Assembly (NCBI GenBank): GCA_964539025.1
Contig: CAZIFA010000006.1
Span: forward strand, 122,287-186,286
Reading direction: 5' to 3'
Length of the DNA: 64,000 bases
Source: Micavibrio_A sp964539025
GTDB lineage: Bacteria; Pseudomonadota; Alphaproteobacteria; Micavibrionales; Micavibrionaceae
A model generated the notes under the pieces. That model was not told where the DNA came from. It did not search any database and worked only from the letters and a program-made list of their open reading frames with translations. A program made the translations under genes and the position numbers. This document shows positions 25,958-36,041 of this stretch, piece after piece (position 1 is the stretch's first letter; every line of letters begins with the position of its first letter).

Positions 25958-26629
25958 TTATAATTTCCAGTGGTTTTCGAGGATGGGGCGGACCTCTTCG
26001 AGCGTATCTACGATATAATCGGCCTTGTATTTTTCGAGGCGGGCCGCAGAGAGAAGGCCCCCGGAAATACTGATTCCCAAAAGCCCCAGACGTTTGGCGA
26101 GTTCAGCCTCTTCGTGCGAATCCCCAATGATAAAGGTCTTGTCGGCTGTAAAGCCGTGTTTCTTCATATAGGCTTCCAGCCTGATCTGTTTGGAAAGTCC
26201 ATGTGCCAGGGTGCCCCATTCAAGATTTCCCGACACGCATTTCATATAGGGGGTGATCCCGAGTTTGGCGACATCATGGTCCAGTTTGTGCTGGAGATGG
26301 TTGCTCAAAATCATGCAATGAACGTTTTTTGCGTTAAGCCATTCCAGCAACGCAAAAGCGCCGCCCGCGATTTCGCATGTATGGTAATGGGCTTCGTAAG
26401 CATCGACATAGGCCTGACCTTCCTGCTCGGCGCGGGCGAGATAGTCGTCGGCGGACACGCCCATCTTCTCGTAAAAATGGATAAGGGGAAAGGTAAAGGT
26501 CTCCTGCATCATATGCAGGTCGATGGGGGGGACATTGAAGGCGGCAAGGCCGATATTCGTCGCTATCAAAGTAGCGCTTGTGTCATCGAACAGCGTTCCG
26601 TTCCAGTCGAATACGGCGAGATATGTCAT
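25958..26629 (-). CDS. HAD-family hydrolase (phosphoglycolate phosphatase-like)
   Basis: A 223-residue HAD protein with motif I FDWNGTLFDD (nucleophile Asp8), a helical cap, motif II in HCMILSNHL near 108, and motif III/IV in KTFIIGDSHEEAELAKRLG near 165. The usual DxD of motif I is DWN (Asn10 in place of the second Asp), a variant also seen in other HAD sub-families, so the substrate is uncertain. It lies between rplT and pheS where no gene is usual. Confidence 0.82.
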   Translation of the reverse strand: MTYLAVFDWNGTLFDDTSATLIATNIGLAAFNVPPIDLHMMQETFTFPLIHFYEKMGVSADDYLARAEQEGQAYVDAYEAHYHTCEIAGGAFALLEWLNAKNVHCMILSNHLQHKLDHDVAKLGITPYMKCVSGNLEWGTLAHGLSKQIRLEAYMKKHGFTADKTFIIGDSHEEAELAKRLGLLGISISGGLLSAARLEKYKADYIVDTLEEVRPILENHWKL

Positions 26630-26654
26630 AGGATTTGTTTAGCGGGATTTCGCA

Positions 26655-26695
26655 CAAAAGAAAACAGCCCGCGTGGGGCTGTTCTTAATCTTTGT
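26655..26695 (-). terminator. Terminator of the rpmI-rplT unit
   Basis: On the minus strand AACAGCCC, loop, GGGCTGTT followed by TTCTTTTG. It lies just downstream of rplT and isolates the ribosomal protein genes from the downstream HAD-pheS genes. Confidence 0.7.
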
Positions 26696-26713
26696 TACCT
26701 TAGGAGAAACCGA

Positions 26714-27079
26714 CTAAGCAGCTTTTTTCAGTGCGGCGGCGGAAGTTGCTGCCAGCGCCGAGAATGCTGCCGGATCATTGATGGCGATTTCGGACAGGAC
26801 TTTGCGGTCCAGATCGATGCCAGCCTTGATCAGACCGTTCATAAAGGTGGAATAATTCACGCCGTTGATACGGGCGGCGGCATTGATACGCTGAATCCAC
26901 AAAGCGCGGAAATTGCGTTTCTTTTGTTTGCGGCCGATATAGGCGTACTGACCTGCTTTTTCGAAAGCCTGTTTTGCCGTGCGGAAGCAGCTGTTGCGGC
27001 GACCGTACTGGCCTTTAACGGCCTTTACGAATTTGCGGTGTCTTGCGTGGGCGCGGGGGCCTCCTTTAACGCGTGCCAT
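26714..27079 (-). CDS. rplT: Ribosomal protein bL20
   Basis: A 121-residue L20, highly basic at the N-terminus (MARVKGGPRAHARHRK) and with the conserved ALWIQRINAAARINGVNYS block near 50. It is needed for early 50S assembly and in many bacteria represses its own operon. The ATG overlaps the rpmI stop (TAATG). Confidence 0.97.
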   Translation of the reverse strand: MARVKGGPRAHARHRKFVKAVKGQYGRRNSCFRTAKQAFEKAGQYAYIGRKQKKRNFRALWIQRINAAARINGVNYSTFMNGLIKAGIDLDRKVLSEIAINDPAAFSALAATSAAALKKAA

Positions 27080-27336
27080 TATTTGGCTCCTTTCGCTTTA
27101 TAGGGTTGCGCCTTCTTGGTCGTCTTTTTGGACGCGCCGCAGTAGGGCATGAAGCTTTTGATAACCTTGGCAGCATCGCCACGTTCCATCGTGTCGGTGC
27201 CCTTGGCTTTACGCTTCATGGATTTGGGTTTTTGCATCAAGCGGTGGCCTTTATGGGCCTGCTTGTATTTGACTTTCCCAGAGGAAGTCAGCGAGAAGCG
27301 CTTTTTGGCGCCGCTTTTCGTTTTCATCTTCGGCAT
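27079..27336 (-). CDS. rpmI: Ribosomal protein bL35
   Basis: An L35 of 85 residues beginning MPKMKTKSGAKKRF. The standard protein is about 65 residues; here a lysine-rich tail (KKTTKKAQPYKAKGAK) extends the C-terminus. The start at 27336 matches the family and has a GGAG site; the frame continues upstream but without homology. infC, which usually precedes it, is not in the upstream 100 bp. Confidence 0.95.
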   Translation of the reverse strand: MPKMKTKSGAKKRFSLTSSGKVKYKQAHKGHRLMQKPKSMKRKAKGTDTMERGDAAKVIKSFMPYCGASKKTTKKAQPYKAKGAK

Positions 27337-27450
27337 TTCTATCTCCTTGAAAGAGTTCAATAAAATGCGATCGAGGCAGCCGATATTTCTAGCCAGATCA
27401 CATGGAATGACGGGTTATAGCGGCTTTTGGGCCGGAAAATCAAGGGGTTT

Positions 27451-27954
27451 TTAGGCCTTGGGTGGCTCGTCCCGCCTTGCCATGGGCGTAGCGTACTGGA
27501 TCTCGAGGTCCCAAGGGAAGTGGATCCAAGTGTCCTGAGAGACTTCGGTGACGAATGTATCGACTGTGTCCAGCCCTTTGGGTTTGGCATAGATACAGGC
27601 GAAGTGCGCCTTGGGGAAGTGTTCGCGGATGAGTTTGAAGGTGCCGCCGGTATCCACAAGGTCATCGATCACGATCCAGCCTTCGCCCCCATTATCCACG
27701 CCGGCAGGCATTTTCAGGATGTTGGCCTTACCTTTGTCCTTAACATCGTAGGTAGAAATACAAAAGGTTTCGACAACCAGAACTTCGAGTTCGCGCGCCA
27801 TAATACATGCAGGGACAAGACCGCCGCGTGTGATGGCCAGAACACCCTTCCATGGACCCTTGTCCAGAAGCTTCCATGCGAGAGCCTTGGAGTTACGGTG
27901 CATTTCATCCCATGAAACCGGGAAATCCTTGCGGTAGGTCGAATGGTCGGCCAT
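27451..27954 (-). CDS. gpt: Xanthine-guanine phosphoribosyltransferase
   Basis: A 167-residue type I phosphoribosyltransferase that salvages guanine and xanthine using PRPP. GVLAITRGGLVPACIMAREL near 38 and the PRPP-binding loop VIDDLVDTGGT near 94 are close to E. coli Gpt, as are the KAHF.CIYAKP and QDTWIHFPWD segments. The protein is cytosolic or membrane-peripheral. Confidence 0.93.
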   Translation of the reverse strand: MADHSTYRKDFPVSWDEMHRNSKALAWKLLDKGPWKGVLAITRGGLVPACIMARELEVLVVETFCISTYDVKDKGKANILKMPAGVDNGGEGWIVIDDLVDTGGTFKLIREHFPKAHFACIYAKPKGLDTVDTFVTEVSQDTWIHFPWDLEIQYATPMARRDEPPKA

Positions 27955-28036
27955 GACTCTTTTCCTTGTTAAATATGCTGTTATTCATCCCATATCCCGC
28001 CTTTTCAAAAAAGGGAAGGGGCTTTAAGATGCAGGC

Positions 28037-28762
28037 ATGATCCGTATTCTTATCGTTCTTCTTCTCGTATGCCTGTTTCCGGCGCAGGTTTTCGCACAGG
28101 ATGCCAAAGTGCCGCCGCCCGTGGTGCTGGAATTGTTTACATCGCAGGGGTGCGCATTCTGCCCGCCTGCCGACCAGTTGATGGGTCAGATGGTGCAACA
28201 GCAAAGCATTATCGGCCTTTCGTGCCATGTCGATTATTTCGGCGTCCGCTCGAACGATCTGGGCAAATCTTTTTGCACGAAGCGTCAGGGCGATTACAAC
28301 CGCCTGATTGGGGCTGGCCCACGCTATACTCCACAACTTGTCATTAATGGCCACATGGATATGATCGGTTATGAAACCGGAAAGGTGAGCGCGGGGATTT
28401 TAAAAGCAAGATCTGAAAAAGTCATTTCCATCGCGTTAAAGCCCGTCGGTGACAACACATATAGTTTTTCGCTGCCCGACATTAAAAAGAACGGCGATCC
28501 CATCGCATTATGGATGGCGGTGTATGACGCGCCGAAATCAATTTCCATCACCGAAGGCAACAATCTGGGCAAGAAGATCACCTATTACAATGTCGTGGAG
28601 CGGATCGATGATCTGGGCGAATGGGACGGCAAAGCGATGGCCCGCACGGTCGATGCCGCCTTCTCACCAGAAAATAACGGCATTGCCGTGATCGCGCAGA
28701 ACACGCGCACGGGGCATATCATCGCGGCTGGTTCGATTGAAAAGGCATCCATTGAGCGTTGA
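28037..28762 (+). CDS. DUF1223 thioredoxin-like periplasmic protein
   Basis: A 241-residue DUF1223 member with a signal peptide (residues 1-20, cleavage likely after VFA) and a thioredoxin-fold redox pair GCAFCPPAD (Cys39, Cys42). The family motif VVLELFTSQGCxxCPPAD is complete, and ALGCHVDYF-like sequence follows. It is probably a periplasmic thiol oxidoreductase of unknown substrate. It is convergent with the giant protease gene. Confidence 0.88.
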   Translation: MIRILIVLLLVCLFPAQVFAQDAKVPPPVVLELFTSQGCAFCPPADQLMGQMVQQQSIIGLSCHVDYFGVRSNDLGKSFCTKRQGDYNRLIGAGPRYTPQLVINGHMDMIGYETGKVSAGILKARSEKVISIALKPVGDNTYSFSLPDIKKNGDPIALWMAVYDAPKSISITEGNNLGKKITYYNVVERIDDLGEWDGKAMARTVDAAFSPENNGIAVIAQNTRTGHIIAAGSIEKASIER

Positions 28763-28810
28763 GATAGATCGGGCTATCAACCTTGCCGCCGCGGCGTTAC
28801 ATGGCTTACA

Positions 28811-31800
28811 TCAATCGGTAATTAACGCGCCGGAGGCCAGCAGGCTCGAAACGGTCTGACCGGTCATTCCGGTTGTCACCGTAAAGGCCTGTACGAAATC
28901 AGTGCCAACGCCATCGGCGTTGATGCTGAATGTCGTTCCCGTCATTTTGACGAAAAGATTGATGTCGCTTTGTCCTTCGACGAATCCCGTCAGAATATCG
29001 CGTATGTCTAGTTTATCCCCTTCGGCGAGATTGAAATCGCGTACTGAATCCATACCGCCCGCAATCGTGCTGAAGGTGAATGTATCAGCGCCCAGGCCGC
29101 CATATAGATTATCCACGCCCGCGCCGCCATCGAGAATGTCGTTGCCCGCGTCACCATACAGCGTATCGGCATCCGCGTCGCCATATAGCATATCATTATC
29201 AGTGCCGCCGCGCATCATGTCCGCACCCGCACCGCCCTGCAAGAGGTCATTCCCGGCATCGCCGTTGATCGTGTCGTTCAGATTGCCGCCCAGCAGCGTA
29301 TCGGCACCGTCGCCGCCGTTCAGCGTATCATTTCCATCGCCTCCATCGACCGTGTCGTTGCCTGCGCCGCCGTACAGAATGTCAATGCCTGCATAACCAT
29401 AGAGGAAATCATTGCCCGCGCCACCATCGATCGTGTTGGCGTTTGCATCGCCGGACAACGTGTCATCGAACGATGAGCCGGTTATATTTTCAAAGCCCGT
29501 CAGTGTGTCTGTTCCAGCCCCGCCCGTATTCTGCGCAATCAACAACGACAGATTGACATTCACGCCCGCACTCGCTGTTGCATAGGTCACCGTATCGATG
29601 CCCGTATTGCCAATAAGGGCGTCGTTGCCCGCGCCGCCGTCGATCGTGTCATTGCCCGCGCCGCCGTCGATCGCGTTGTCACCAGCATCGCCCGTCAGGA
29701 TATCGTTATAAGTCGAACCCGTTAAATTCTCGAAGCCAGAGAATGTATCCACGCCCGCGCCGCCAGTGGCTGTTCCGGTCATCAAGTTCGCTGTCACCAG
29801 CGCGGACGCCGTCGCGAATGTCACCGTATCGGTGCCCGCGCCGCCCGTCATGGTGTCGTTGCCCAGGCCGCCGTTGATAATATCATTACCGTCGCCGCCA
29901 TCGATCACGTTAGCGCCCGTGGTTCCCGTCAGATCGTCGTTAAACGCGGAACCCAAAATATTTTCAAAATTGGAAACAGTATCGGTACCTGCGCCGCCGG
30001 TGATCTGCGCGCTCGTAAGCGTCAGGTTAATTTTAACACCGCCTGCGGCGTTTCTATAGTTCAGCGTATCAGTACCAGCTTCACCGTTCAGAATATCGTT
30101 GCCATCGCCGCCGTCAATGAGGTCATTGCCGTTGCCGCCGAGAATGGTGTTGTTCGCGGCATCGCCGGATAAAATATCGGCTTGTGCAGACCCTGTCAGA
30201 TTTTCAATACCAATGAGCGTATCGACACCGGCACCGATCGTGTTCTGCCCTCCGGCGATGGCAAGACTGACCGTAACGCCGACAAGAGATGTCGTATAGG
30301 TCACTGTGTCAACACCGGCGCCGCCGTTCAGCGTATCGTCTCCCAGACCGCCATTGAGCGTATCGTTACCGTTGCCAGCTTCGATAATGTTATTGTCCGC
30401 AGTGCCAGTCAGCACGTCGTTGTAATTCGATCCTATCAGGTTTTCAAAGCCGGACAGGGTATCCGATCCCGCGCCGCCTGTGGCGGAGGCCGCAAGGTTC
30501 ACCGTCACGGCCGAAAGCGAAGTGCTGTATGTAAGCGTATCGATTCCGGCGCCGCCATTCATAACGTCGTTGCCCGCACCACCATCGATAAAATCATTGC
30601 CTGCGCCGCCGTCGATCATGTTCACCGCCGCGCTGCCAGTCAATATATCGTCAAAAGCGGATCCCGTAACATTTTCGATGCCGATAAGAAGATCGGTACC
30701 TGCGCCCATTGTATTCTGCGCGGTCAGGATGGAAAGATTGACCCGGACACCCGAAGCCGCCGTAGCGTAGCCAGCCGTATCGATCCCGCCATTGCCGTTG
30801 ATCGTGTCGTTGCCATCGCCGCCTGTGAGCAGGTCATTGCCACCGCCGCCATCCAGAATGTTGTCTTGTGCATCGCCGCTCAGCGTATCGTTGTAACTCG
30901 AACCCGTCACGTTCTCGACATTGGAAATCAGATCGGAACCATCGCCGCCTGTGGACGTACCCGCACTCAGATTCGTTATGACAGCTGCAGTTGCATTGAT
31001 ATGCTTTATTGTATCGATTCCGGCCCCGCCATCGAAGGCGTCATTTCCGGCCCCGCCATTCATAACATCATCGCCATCGCCGCCATTCAATACGTCATCG
31101 CCCGCAGCTGCGGTCAGTGTATCATTTCCAGCGTCACCGTTTAGCGTATCATTTCCGGCTTCACCGTTTAGCGTATCATTATCGTTACCACCGCTCAGCG
31201 TGTCGTTTTCCGTACCGCCATTGAGCATGTCATTGCCATCGCCGCCGTTCAGAATATCAATTCCAGCTGCACCGTTCAGGATGTCAACACCCGCATCGCC
31301 GTTGAGTGTGTCGTTGCCTGCATCGCCGTTTAACGTATCGTTGTCGTTCCCGCCATTCAGCACGTCATTCTCAGTACCGCCATATAAGAGGTCGACGCCA
31401 TCGCCACCATTCAGAATGTCGTCACCCGCCAGACCGCTGAGCGTGTCGCCGCCAGATTCCCCGTGCAGGATATCGTTGCCCGCATCGCCGTAAAGTTTGT
31501 CGTTATCTATGCCGCCAAAAATGATGTCATTGCCGTTACCGCCATAAATAGTGTCGATACCGCCATCACCGCTTATCGTGTCATCGCCGTCATTTCCGTT
31601 CAGCGCATCCACGCCATCGCCGCCATTGAGCGTATCGTTCCCCAAGCCGCCATTAAGTGTATCGTTCCCGGCGTCGCCATTCAGGGTGTCATTGCCTGCA
31701 TCGCCATTGAGAATATCATTATCGGCACCGCCAAACAGGGTATCGTTGTCGTTACCGCCGTTTAATGTATCGGTACCAATCCCGCCGTTCAGCGTATCAA

Positions 31801-34800
31801 CGCCGTCAAATCCATACAGGATATCAATCCCGTCACCGCCATTAAGTGTGTCATCACCAAGGCCGCCATCGAGTGTATCGTTTCCGGCATCGCCGTTCAG
31901 GATATCGTTTCCGGCTTCTCCTTTGAGTGTATCGTTCTCGGTACCCCCGTTCAACGTGTCTGCGCCGTTACCGCCATTGAGCGTGTCCGTTCCCACACCG
32001 CCATTCAAAATATCATCGCCATCGCCGCCATTCAGGATGTCCGTGCCGATATCACCGTTGAGTGTATCGTTGCCAGTATCGCCATTAAGCGTGTCGTTAT
32101 CGGCATCGCCGTTCATAACATCGTCGCCGTTGCCGCCGTTCAGTATGTCGTTGCCCGTGCCACCGTACAGCGTGTCGTTGTCGTCACCACCGAAGAGATT
32201 GTCGATACCGCCACCACCGCTCAAAACATCAATGCCTGCATCGCCGTAAAGCTTATCCGCCAGTGAATTCCCGGTTATGACATCATTGCCGTCACCACCG
32301 TAAATATTGCCGGTGGCGGCAATGGATAATGTGATCGTGTCATTGCCGCCATAGCCGTAAAGATTGGTTATGAGTCCCGCACGCGCTCCTGCGATGGTGA
32401 TAGAATCATCGCTCGTGTTGCCGTCTATGCGCAAAGTGCCCGCAGCAGCGGCATTCAAGTAATTCACCACAAGACCCTCGGGTGTCCTATCGACGCGAAC
32501 ATGGTTCGCGGTGGATGTTCCCATACCCATGGCGGCCTGGGTCAGCGTTACGCTTTCAGCTCCGGCAGACGTGTAGACAAAAGTCTTGGGGCTTTGAGAG
32601 AAGGTCAACGTGATCGGTTTTATCGGGTTGGCGACATACGCTTCGATATCGGCGCGCGTGTAAGTCTGCGTACCGAATTTATAACTTTCAAAATCATACA
32701 GGGTATCGGTTCCAAGCGTACCAAGGACATGCGTGGCGATGATGCGGTTTGGATCGCTCAGATCGAAATTGAATTCGCCGATAGCGGCGGAATAATTGAC
32801 GATGTCTGTACCATCACCGCCGTAAAGAGTGTCGTTTCCGCCATCGCCGAGAAAGGAATCGTTCCCGCCATAGCCATACAAAATGTCATTGCCTGTACCG
32901 CCATCGAAATTGTCCGCTTGGGCGGTTCCATACATAATGTCGTTACCAGCGCCGCCTGTGACAATATCGCCTACATTGTAATAAATGGTGTCGTTGCCAT
33001 TTCCGCCATCTATATGGTTAGAGCCGCTTCCACCATTGAGAATATCGTCACCGTCACCGCCATAAATTACGTCGTCGCCGTCACCACCGTTGATGGTATC
33101 GTTCCCGCCGTCTCCGTAAATTGTGTCATTTCCGGCATCGCCATGTACAGTATCATTGCCAGCGCCGCCACGTACGAGATCGTTTCCACCTTCGCCATAA
33201 ACAGTTTCGTCCGCACCGCCGCCGGTAATGTAATCATCCTCATTCCCCGCATAGATCGTGACATTGCCGGAAGTAAGCTGCACTTCAATATAATCAACGC
33301 CAGCACCGGCATAGATTTCCGCAGTAATATCGCTGGCTATGCCTTTAAGAATAATCTCTTCGCTGCCGCTTGTTCCATCTATACGCAGATGGTCCGGCAC
33401 GCTCGCCGACAAATAATTGATAGTTATGCCATGGGCACCCGGAATGCCACTCTGTTCGCCCGTCACATGCTCAACCTCGACCAAAGCACCTGTGCCGCCA
33501 TACCCCATCGCTTCCGCCGTAAGGATTGTCTGCTCAAGAGTGTCCGAAATATATTGATATCCGCCGCCGCTCCAGTTGAAATTCAACTCGATGGCAGGCA
33601 GCTCAATCGGCGCTCCGCCAGCCATGGCTTCGAGGGCAGCGCGCGAGAACACACCTTCTGTAAATGAGAAATTTTCAAAATTCTCCCATATATCGACGCC
33701 GTAATCTACGGTCCCGGTGTTTATATGTGTTATCGTGACGGAATTAGGATTGGAAAAATCAAAATTGTAATCGGCAATACTGTCACCGAGCCATGCAGTA
33801 TCACTTCCAGCGCCACCGTCTATATAATCATTGCCTTCGCTAATCGTAACAAAATCATTCCCTCGGCCAGCATTAATATTATTGTTGTTCTGGTTACCGC
33901 TGATATTATCGTTTCCATCGCCCGTGATAAGGTTTTCGATGACGGTTCCAGCAGACACAGACAAAATTTTCCCGGCAATAGTGTAGCTTCCGGCAGTCAG
34001 ACCAAACGTAATATTACCCGTCACGGCGGACAGGTTGATCGTATCGCTGCCTCCTGTATCCGTAAGGGTTTTTCTCTCGTCATAGTTAGCTCCGGCCAAC
34101 GTGCCGAAGGAATCCGTATAAATGTAGGTGTTATCCGTCGTGTGCTCGTTGCCTAAAAAGCTGATGCTCCAGCTATTGAGCGTTCCAGTATTGCCAGACG
34201 CAACATCTGTGATACGCAAGTCCCAGGTCCCGGCGCTGCTTTCACCCCAGTGCGCGTTACTGGTCATATCAAAATCAATGCCCGATATACCATACTCGCT
34301 TGTAATGAAATCGCCATTATACAAGCGATCTACAAGAACGCTTTCGGTCCCGTCGGGACTAACCAACGTGACAACCAAATCACCGGCTTTAGCATGCGCT
34401 ATATCCAGATGTATCAGAACGTGCTCAATCTCGATATCCGTTATCACGTTGATGGAGGTTGTAATCGTTCCGGTTTCCGGGATAGACACCGCAGATGCCA
34501 TGCTGAAAACGTTGGTTGTTATCATGTTGGCCGAAGTCTGCTGCGTATGCCATGTTTCGGCAAGCCGTACAGCAGCATGGGCATCGACAGCGCCAAAGCC
34601 GTAATCATGGCTAAAATACAAACCAGCACCGTTTAATTGCCATCCCGCGCTGGCGGCATCGTTATGCTGCGCGGAATAAGCCAGAATTTCCTGCACATCG
34701 CGCCAACCGAGGTCAGGATTGGCGTCAAGCATCAGGGCGATAACGCCGCTGACTACCGGTGCAGCTGCTGACGTTCCCCAAAAATTCGCATAATCGCCAC

Positions 34801-35722
34801 TACCGAAGCCAGCAGCGCCAACATTATCGGTGGTATAGGTGATACCAGCAGCCGATACCAGAAGCGCAGCTCCTGGATTGCTGAAACTGAAAACTTTCCC
34901 TGCGGAGTCGATAGCGGCTACGGTAATCGCGTAAGGAGAGTTTTGAATGTTATGATAGTTGACGTTTTCACCATAGGAACGGGCGTTGCCAGCCGAGAAA
35001 ACAACACTGGTTCCCAGTCCGTCGCGGCCCAGCTCTGTCAAAGTCTCGATGGCGGCCGTTATCTCGCTTACATCCGTACCCATGTAATCAAGGGCATTAT
35101 GGTCGGTGAAAGCCCAATCGAAGCCCCAGCTATTATTCATCACATCGGCATCTGTTGCCAACACATGCTGGAAGCCTTGGAGCGTTTGAGAAAGATCGCC
35201 TGCCGCTCCATATCCTTGGCGAATGCCAATAATCTGCGCATCAAAAGCAACACCTACACCGCCAATGCCATTATCATCGGCGGCGATAACACCGGCCACC
35301 GCGGTACCGTGCTTTTCAGAACCTTCGGAGATAGCATCATTATCATGACCCAAAGTATCCAGATCCAAATCCGTGCGATAGTTGGCCGCCAAATCGGCAT
35401 GGGTGTATTGAATGCCTTCATCAAGAACGGCGACCTTTACGCCAGCGCCCGTAAATTCATTCCATACTTTATCGGCGTGGACGCCCCATGTCCCCGTCAG
35501 GTGCCATTGAGAGGCTGAAACAGCAGGATCGGTAGGAATTGTATTTGCCTGAATGCCGGAGGCAGGATTTTCTGTATGTTGCGGAAGCGCCGTGGGAGCG
35601 GCATAAGCGGACTTATGAATGAAAAAGGTATTTCCTGCCCTTGCGGACATATCGACTGGCGTATACGATTTTTCGTCTTCTTCTAGCATTTCCCCAGATT
35701 TCCTGACAGGCAACCTTCCCAT
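28811..35722 (-). CDS. Giant secreted subtilase with P-domain and RTX calcium-binding repeats (2303 aa)
   Basis: An S8 peptidase followed by a very long RTX region. The subtilisin domain spans about 80-395 with catalytic Asp101 (VAVLDEGIQYTHAD), His138 (HGTAVAGV), oxyanion Asn197 and Ser318 (GTSAAAP). A proprotein-convertase P-domain (about 400-525) follows, as in the kexin/furin branch. From about residue 580 to 2190 there are dozens of GGxGxDxLxGG nonapeptides, which bind Ca2+ outside the cell, broken by two related beta modules near 710-800 and 1060-1150. The last ~80 residues (DSVRDFNLAEGDKLDIRDIL onward) match type I secretion C-terminal targets. No signal peptide, and no ABC/MFP/TolC exporter genes nearby. 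Confidence 0.92.
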   Translation of the reverse strand: MGRLPVRKSGEMLEEDEKSYTPVDMSARAGNTFFIHKSAYAAPTALPQHTENPASGIQANTIPTDPAVSASQWHLTGTWGVHADKVWNEFTGAGVKVAVLDEGIQYTHADLAANYRTDLDLDTLGHDNDAISEGSEKHGTAVAGVIAADDNGIGGVGVAFDAQIIGIRQGYGAAGDLSQTLQGFQHVLATDADVMNNSWGFDWAFTDHNALDYMGTDVSEITAAIETLTELGRDGLGTSVVFSAGNARSYGENVNYHNIQNSPYAITVAAIDSAGKVFSFSNPGAALLVSAAGITYTTDNVGAAGFGSGDYANFWGTSAAAPVVSGVIALMLDANPDLGWRDVQEILAYSAQHNDAASAGWQLNGAGLYFSHDYGFGAVDAHAAVRLAETWHTQQTSANMITTNVFSMASAVSIPETGTITTSINVITDIEIEHVLIHLDIAHAKAGDLVVTLVSPDGTESVLVDRLYNGDFITSEYGISGIDFDMTSNAHWGESSAGTWDLRITDVASGNTGTLNSWSISFLGNEHTTDNTYIYTDSFGTLAGANYDERKTLTDTGGSDTINLSAVTGNITFGLTAGSYTIAGKILSVSAGTVIENLITGDGNDNISGNQNNNNINAGRGNDFVTISEGNDYIDGGAGSDTAWLGDSIADYNFDFSNPNSVTITHINTGTVDYGVDIWENFENFSFTEGVFSRAALEAMAGGAPIELPAIELNFNWSGGGYQYISDTLEQTILTAEAMGYGGTGALVEVEHVTGEQSGIPGAHGITINYLSASVPDHLRIDGTSGSEEIILKGIASDITAEIYAGAGVDYIEVQLTSGNVTIYAGNEDDYITGGGADETVYGEGGNDLVRGGAGNDTVHGDAGNDTIYGDGGNDTINGGDGDDVIYGGDGDDILNGGSGSNHIDGGNGNDTIYYNVGDIVTGGAGNDIMYGTAQADNFDGGTGNDILYGYGGNDSFLGDGGNDTLYGGDGTDIVNYSAAIGEFNFDLSDPNRIIATHVLGTLGTDTLYDFESYKFGTQTYTRADIEAYVANPIKPITLTFSQSPKTFVYTSAGAESVTLTQAAMGMGTSTANHVRVDRTPEGLVVNYLNAAAAGTLRIDGNTSDDSITIAGARAGLITNLYGYGGNDTITLSIAATGNIYGGDGNDVITGNSLADKLYGDAGIDVLSGGGGIDNLFGGDDNDTLYGGTGNDILNGGNGDDVMNGDADNDTLNGDTGNDTLNGDIGTDILNGGDGDDILNGGVGTDTLNGGNGADTLNGGTENDTLKGEAGNDILNGDAGNDTLDGGLGDDTLNGGDGIDILYGFDGVDTLNGGIGTDTLNGGNDNDTLFGGADNDILNGDAGNDTLNGDAGNDTLNGGLGNDTLNGGDGVDALNGNDGDDTISGDGGIDTIYGGNGNDIIFGGIDNDKLYGDAGNDILHGESGGDTLSGLAGDDILNGGDGVDLLYGGTENDVLNGGNDNDTLNGDAGNDTLNGDAGVDILNGAAGIDILNGGDGNDMLNGGTENDTLSGGNDNDTLNGEAGNDTLNGDAGNDTLTAAAGDDVLNGGDGDDVMNGGAGNDAFDGGAGIDTIKHINATAAVITNLSAGTSTGGDGSDLISNVENVTGSSYNDTLSGDAQDNILDGGGGNDLLTGGDGNDTINGNGGIDTAGYATAASGVRVNLSILTAQNTMGAGTDLLIGIENVTGSAFDDILTGSAAVNMIDGGAGNDFIDGGAGNDVMNGGAGIDTLTYSTSLSAVTVNLAASATGGAGSDTLSGFENLIGSNYNDVLTGTADNNIIEAGNGNDTLNGGLGDDTLNGGAGVDTVTYTTSLVGVTVSLAIAGGQNTIGAGVDTLIGIENLTGSAQADILSGDAANNTILGGNGNDLIDGGDGNDILNGEAGTDTLNYRNAAGGVKINLTLTSAQITGGAGTDTVSNFENILGSAFNDDLTGTTGANVIDGGDGNDIINGGLGNDTMTGGAGTDTVTFATASALVTANLMTGTATGGAGVDTFSGFENLTGSTYNDILTGDAGDNAIDGGAGNDTIDGGAGNDALIGNTGIDTVTYATASAGVNVNLSLLIAQNTGGAGTDTLTGFENITGSSFDDTLSGDANANTIDGGAGNDFLYGYAGIDILYGGAGNDTVDGGDGNDTLNGGDGADTLLGGNLNDTINGDAGNDLLQGGAGADMMRGGTDNDMLYGDADADTLYGDAGNDILDGGAGVDNLYGGLGADTFTFSTIAGGMDSVRDFNLAEGDKLDIRDILTGFVEGQSDINLFVKMTGTTFSINADGVGTDFVQAFTVTTGMTGQTVSSLLASGALITD
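28900..33330 (-). repeat. Tandem DNA repeats encoding the RTX array
   Basis: Inside the giant protease gene the DNA is a near-continuous array of 27-bp units (nine codons each), visible on the plus strand as recurring 'ccgccattcagngtatcgttgcc' type words with synonymous drift. The array creates long spurious ORFs on the opposite strand and would be prone to slippage or recombination. Confidence 0.85.
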
Positions 35723-36041
35723 TACATCACGCCTAGGGTTGAGGATTAGCTAAAATTAGATTGGTTTTTATTTATATTTTGAGGCGTTTTTAGGATTTTC
35801 TTGTAATTCCAGTTAGTTGGCTTAAATGCCCCAAAGGGAATGGTCCGCCGTCGCCCTAACCGTTCTTCGCTTAGGCGGCGCCACGCGAAGCCCTCAAGGG
35901 TGAAGAGTGGTGGTGCTGGCAGTCCAGAGCGAACTCTTCTCTAACTACGGCCTTTATATGTAACTATTAAGTTATAAAAAGCACCAAAAAATATCGCTTT
36001 ACAGTTAGGTAAAATAGTTTTTTTAATGTCGTAAGGACTAT
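35723..36041. other. 319-bp intergenic region between divergent protease and MccF-like genes
   Basis: No gene is seen. The half next to the protease is A/T-rich and probably holds its promoter. The centre has GC-rich hairpin-forming sequence (CGCCG...CGGCG around 35850-35880 and AAGAGT...ACTCTT at about 35905-35940). The right end is A/T-rich again before an AAGGA ribosome binding site for the MccF-like gene. I see no tRNA, repeat copy or att site. Confidence 0.5.

Noticed and set aside
25970..27103. 377-codon plus-strand ORF
   Set aside because: Antisense to the HAD hydrolase, a terminator and rplT; no coding features of its own.
29000..33700. Several long plus-strand ORFs (up to 388 codons) and a CRISPR-like spacing of short repeats
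   Set aside because: All lie antisense to the RTX repeat region. Their low-complexity Ser/Pro/Ile-Ala patterns are mirror images of the 27-bp coding repeats, and there are no constant repeats with unique spacers as in CRISPR.
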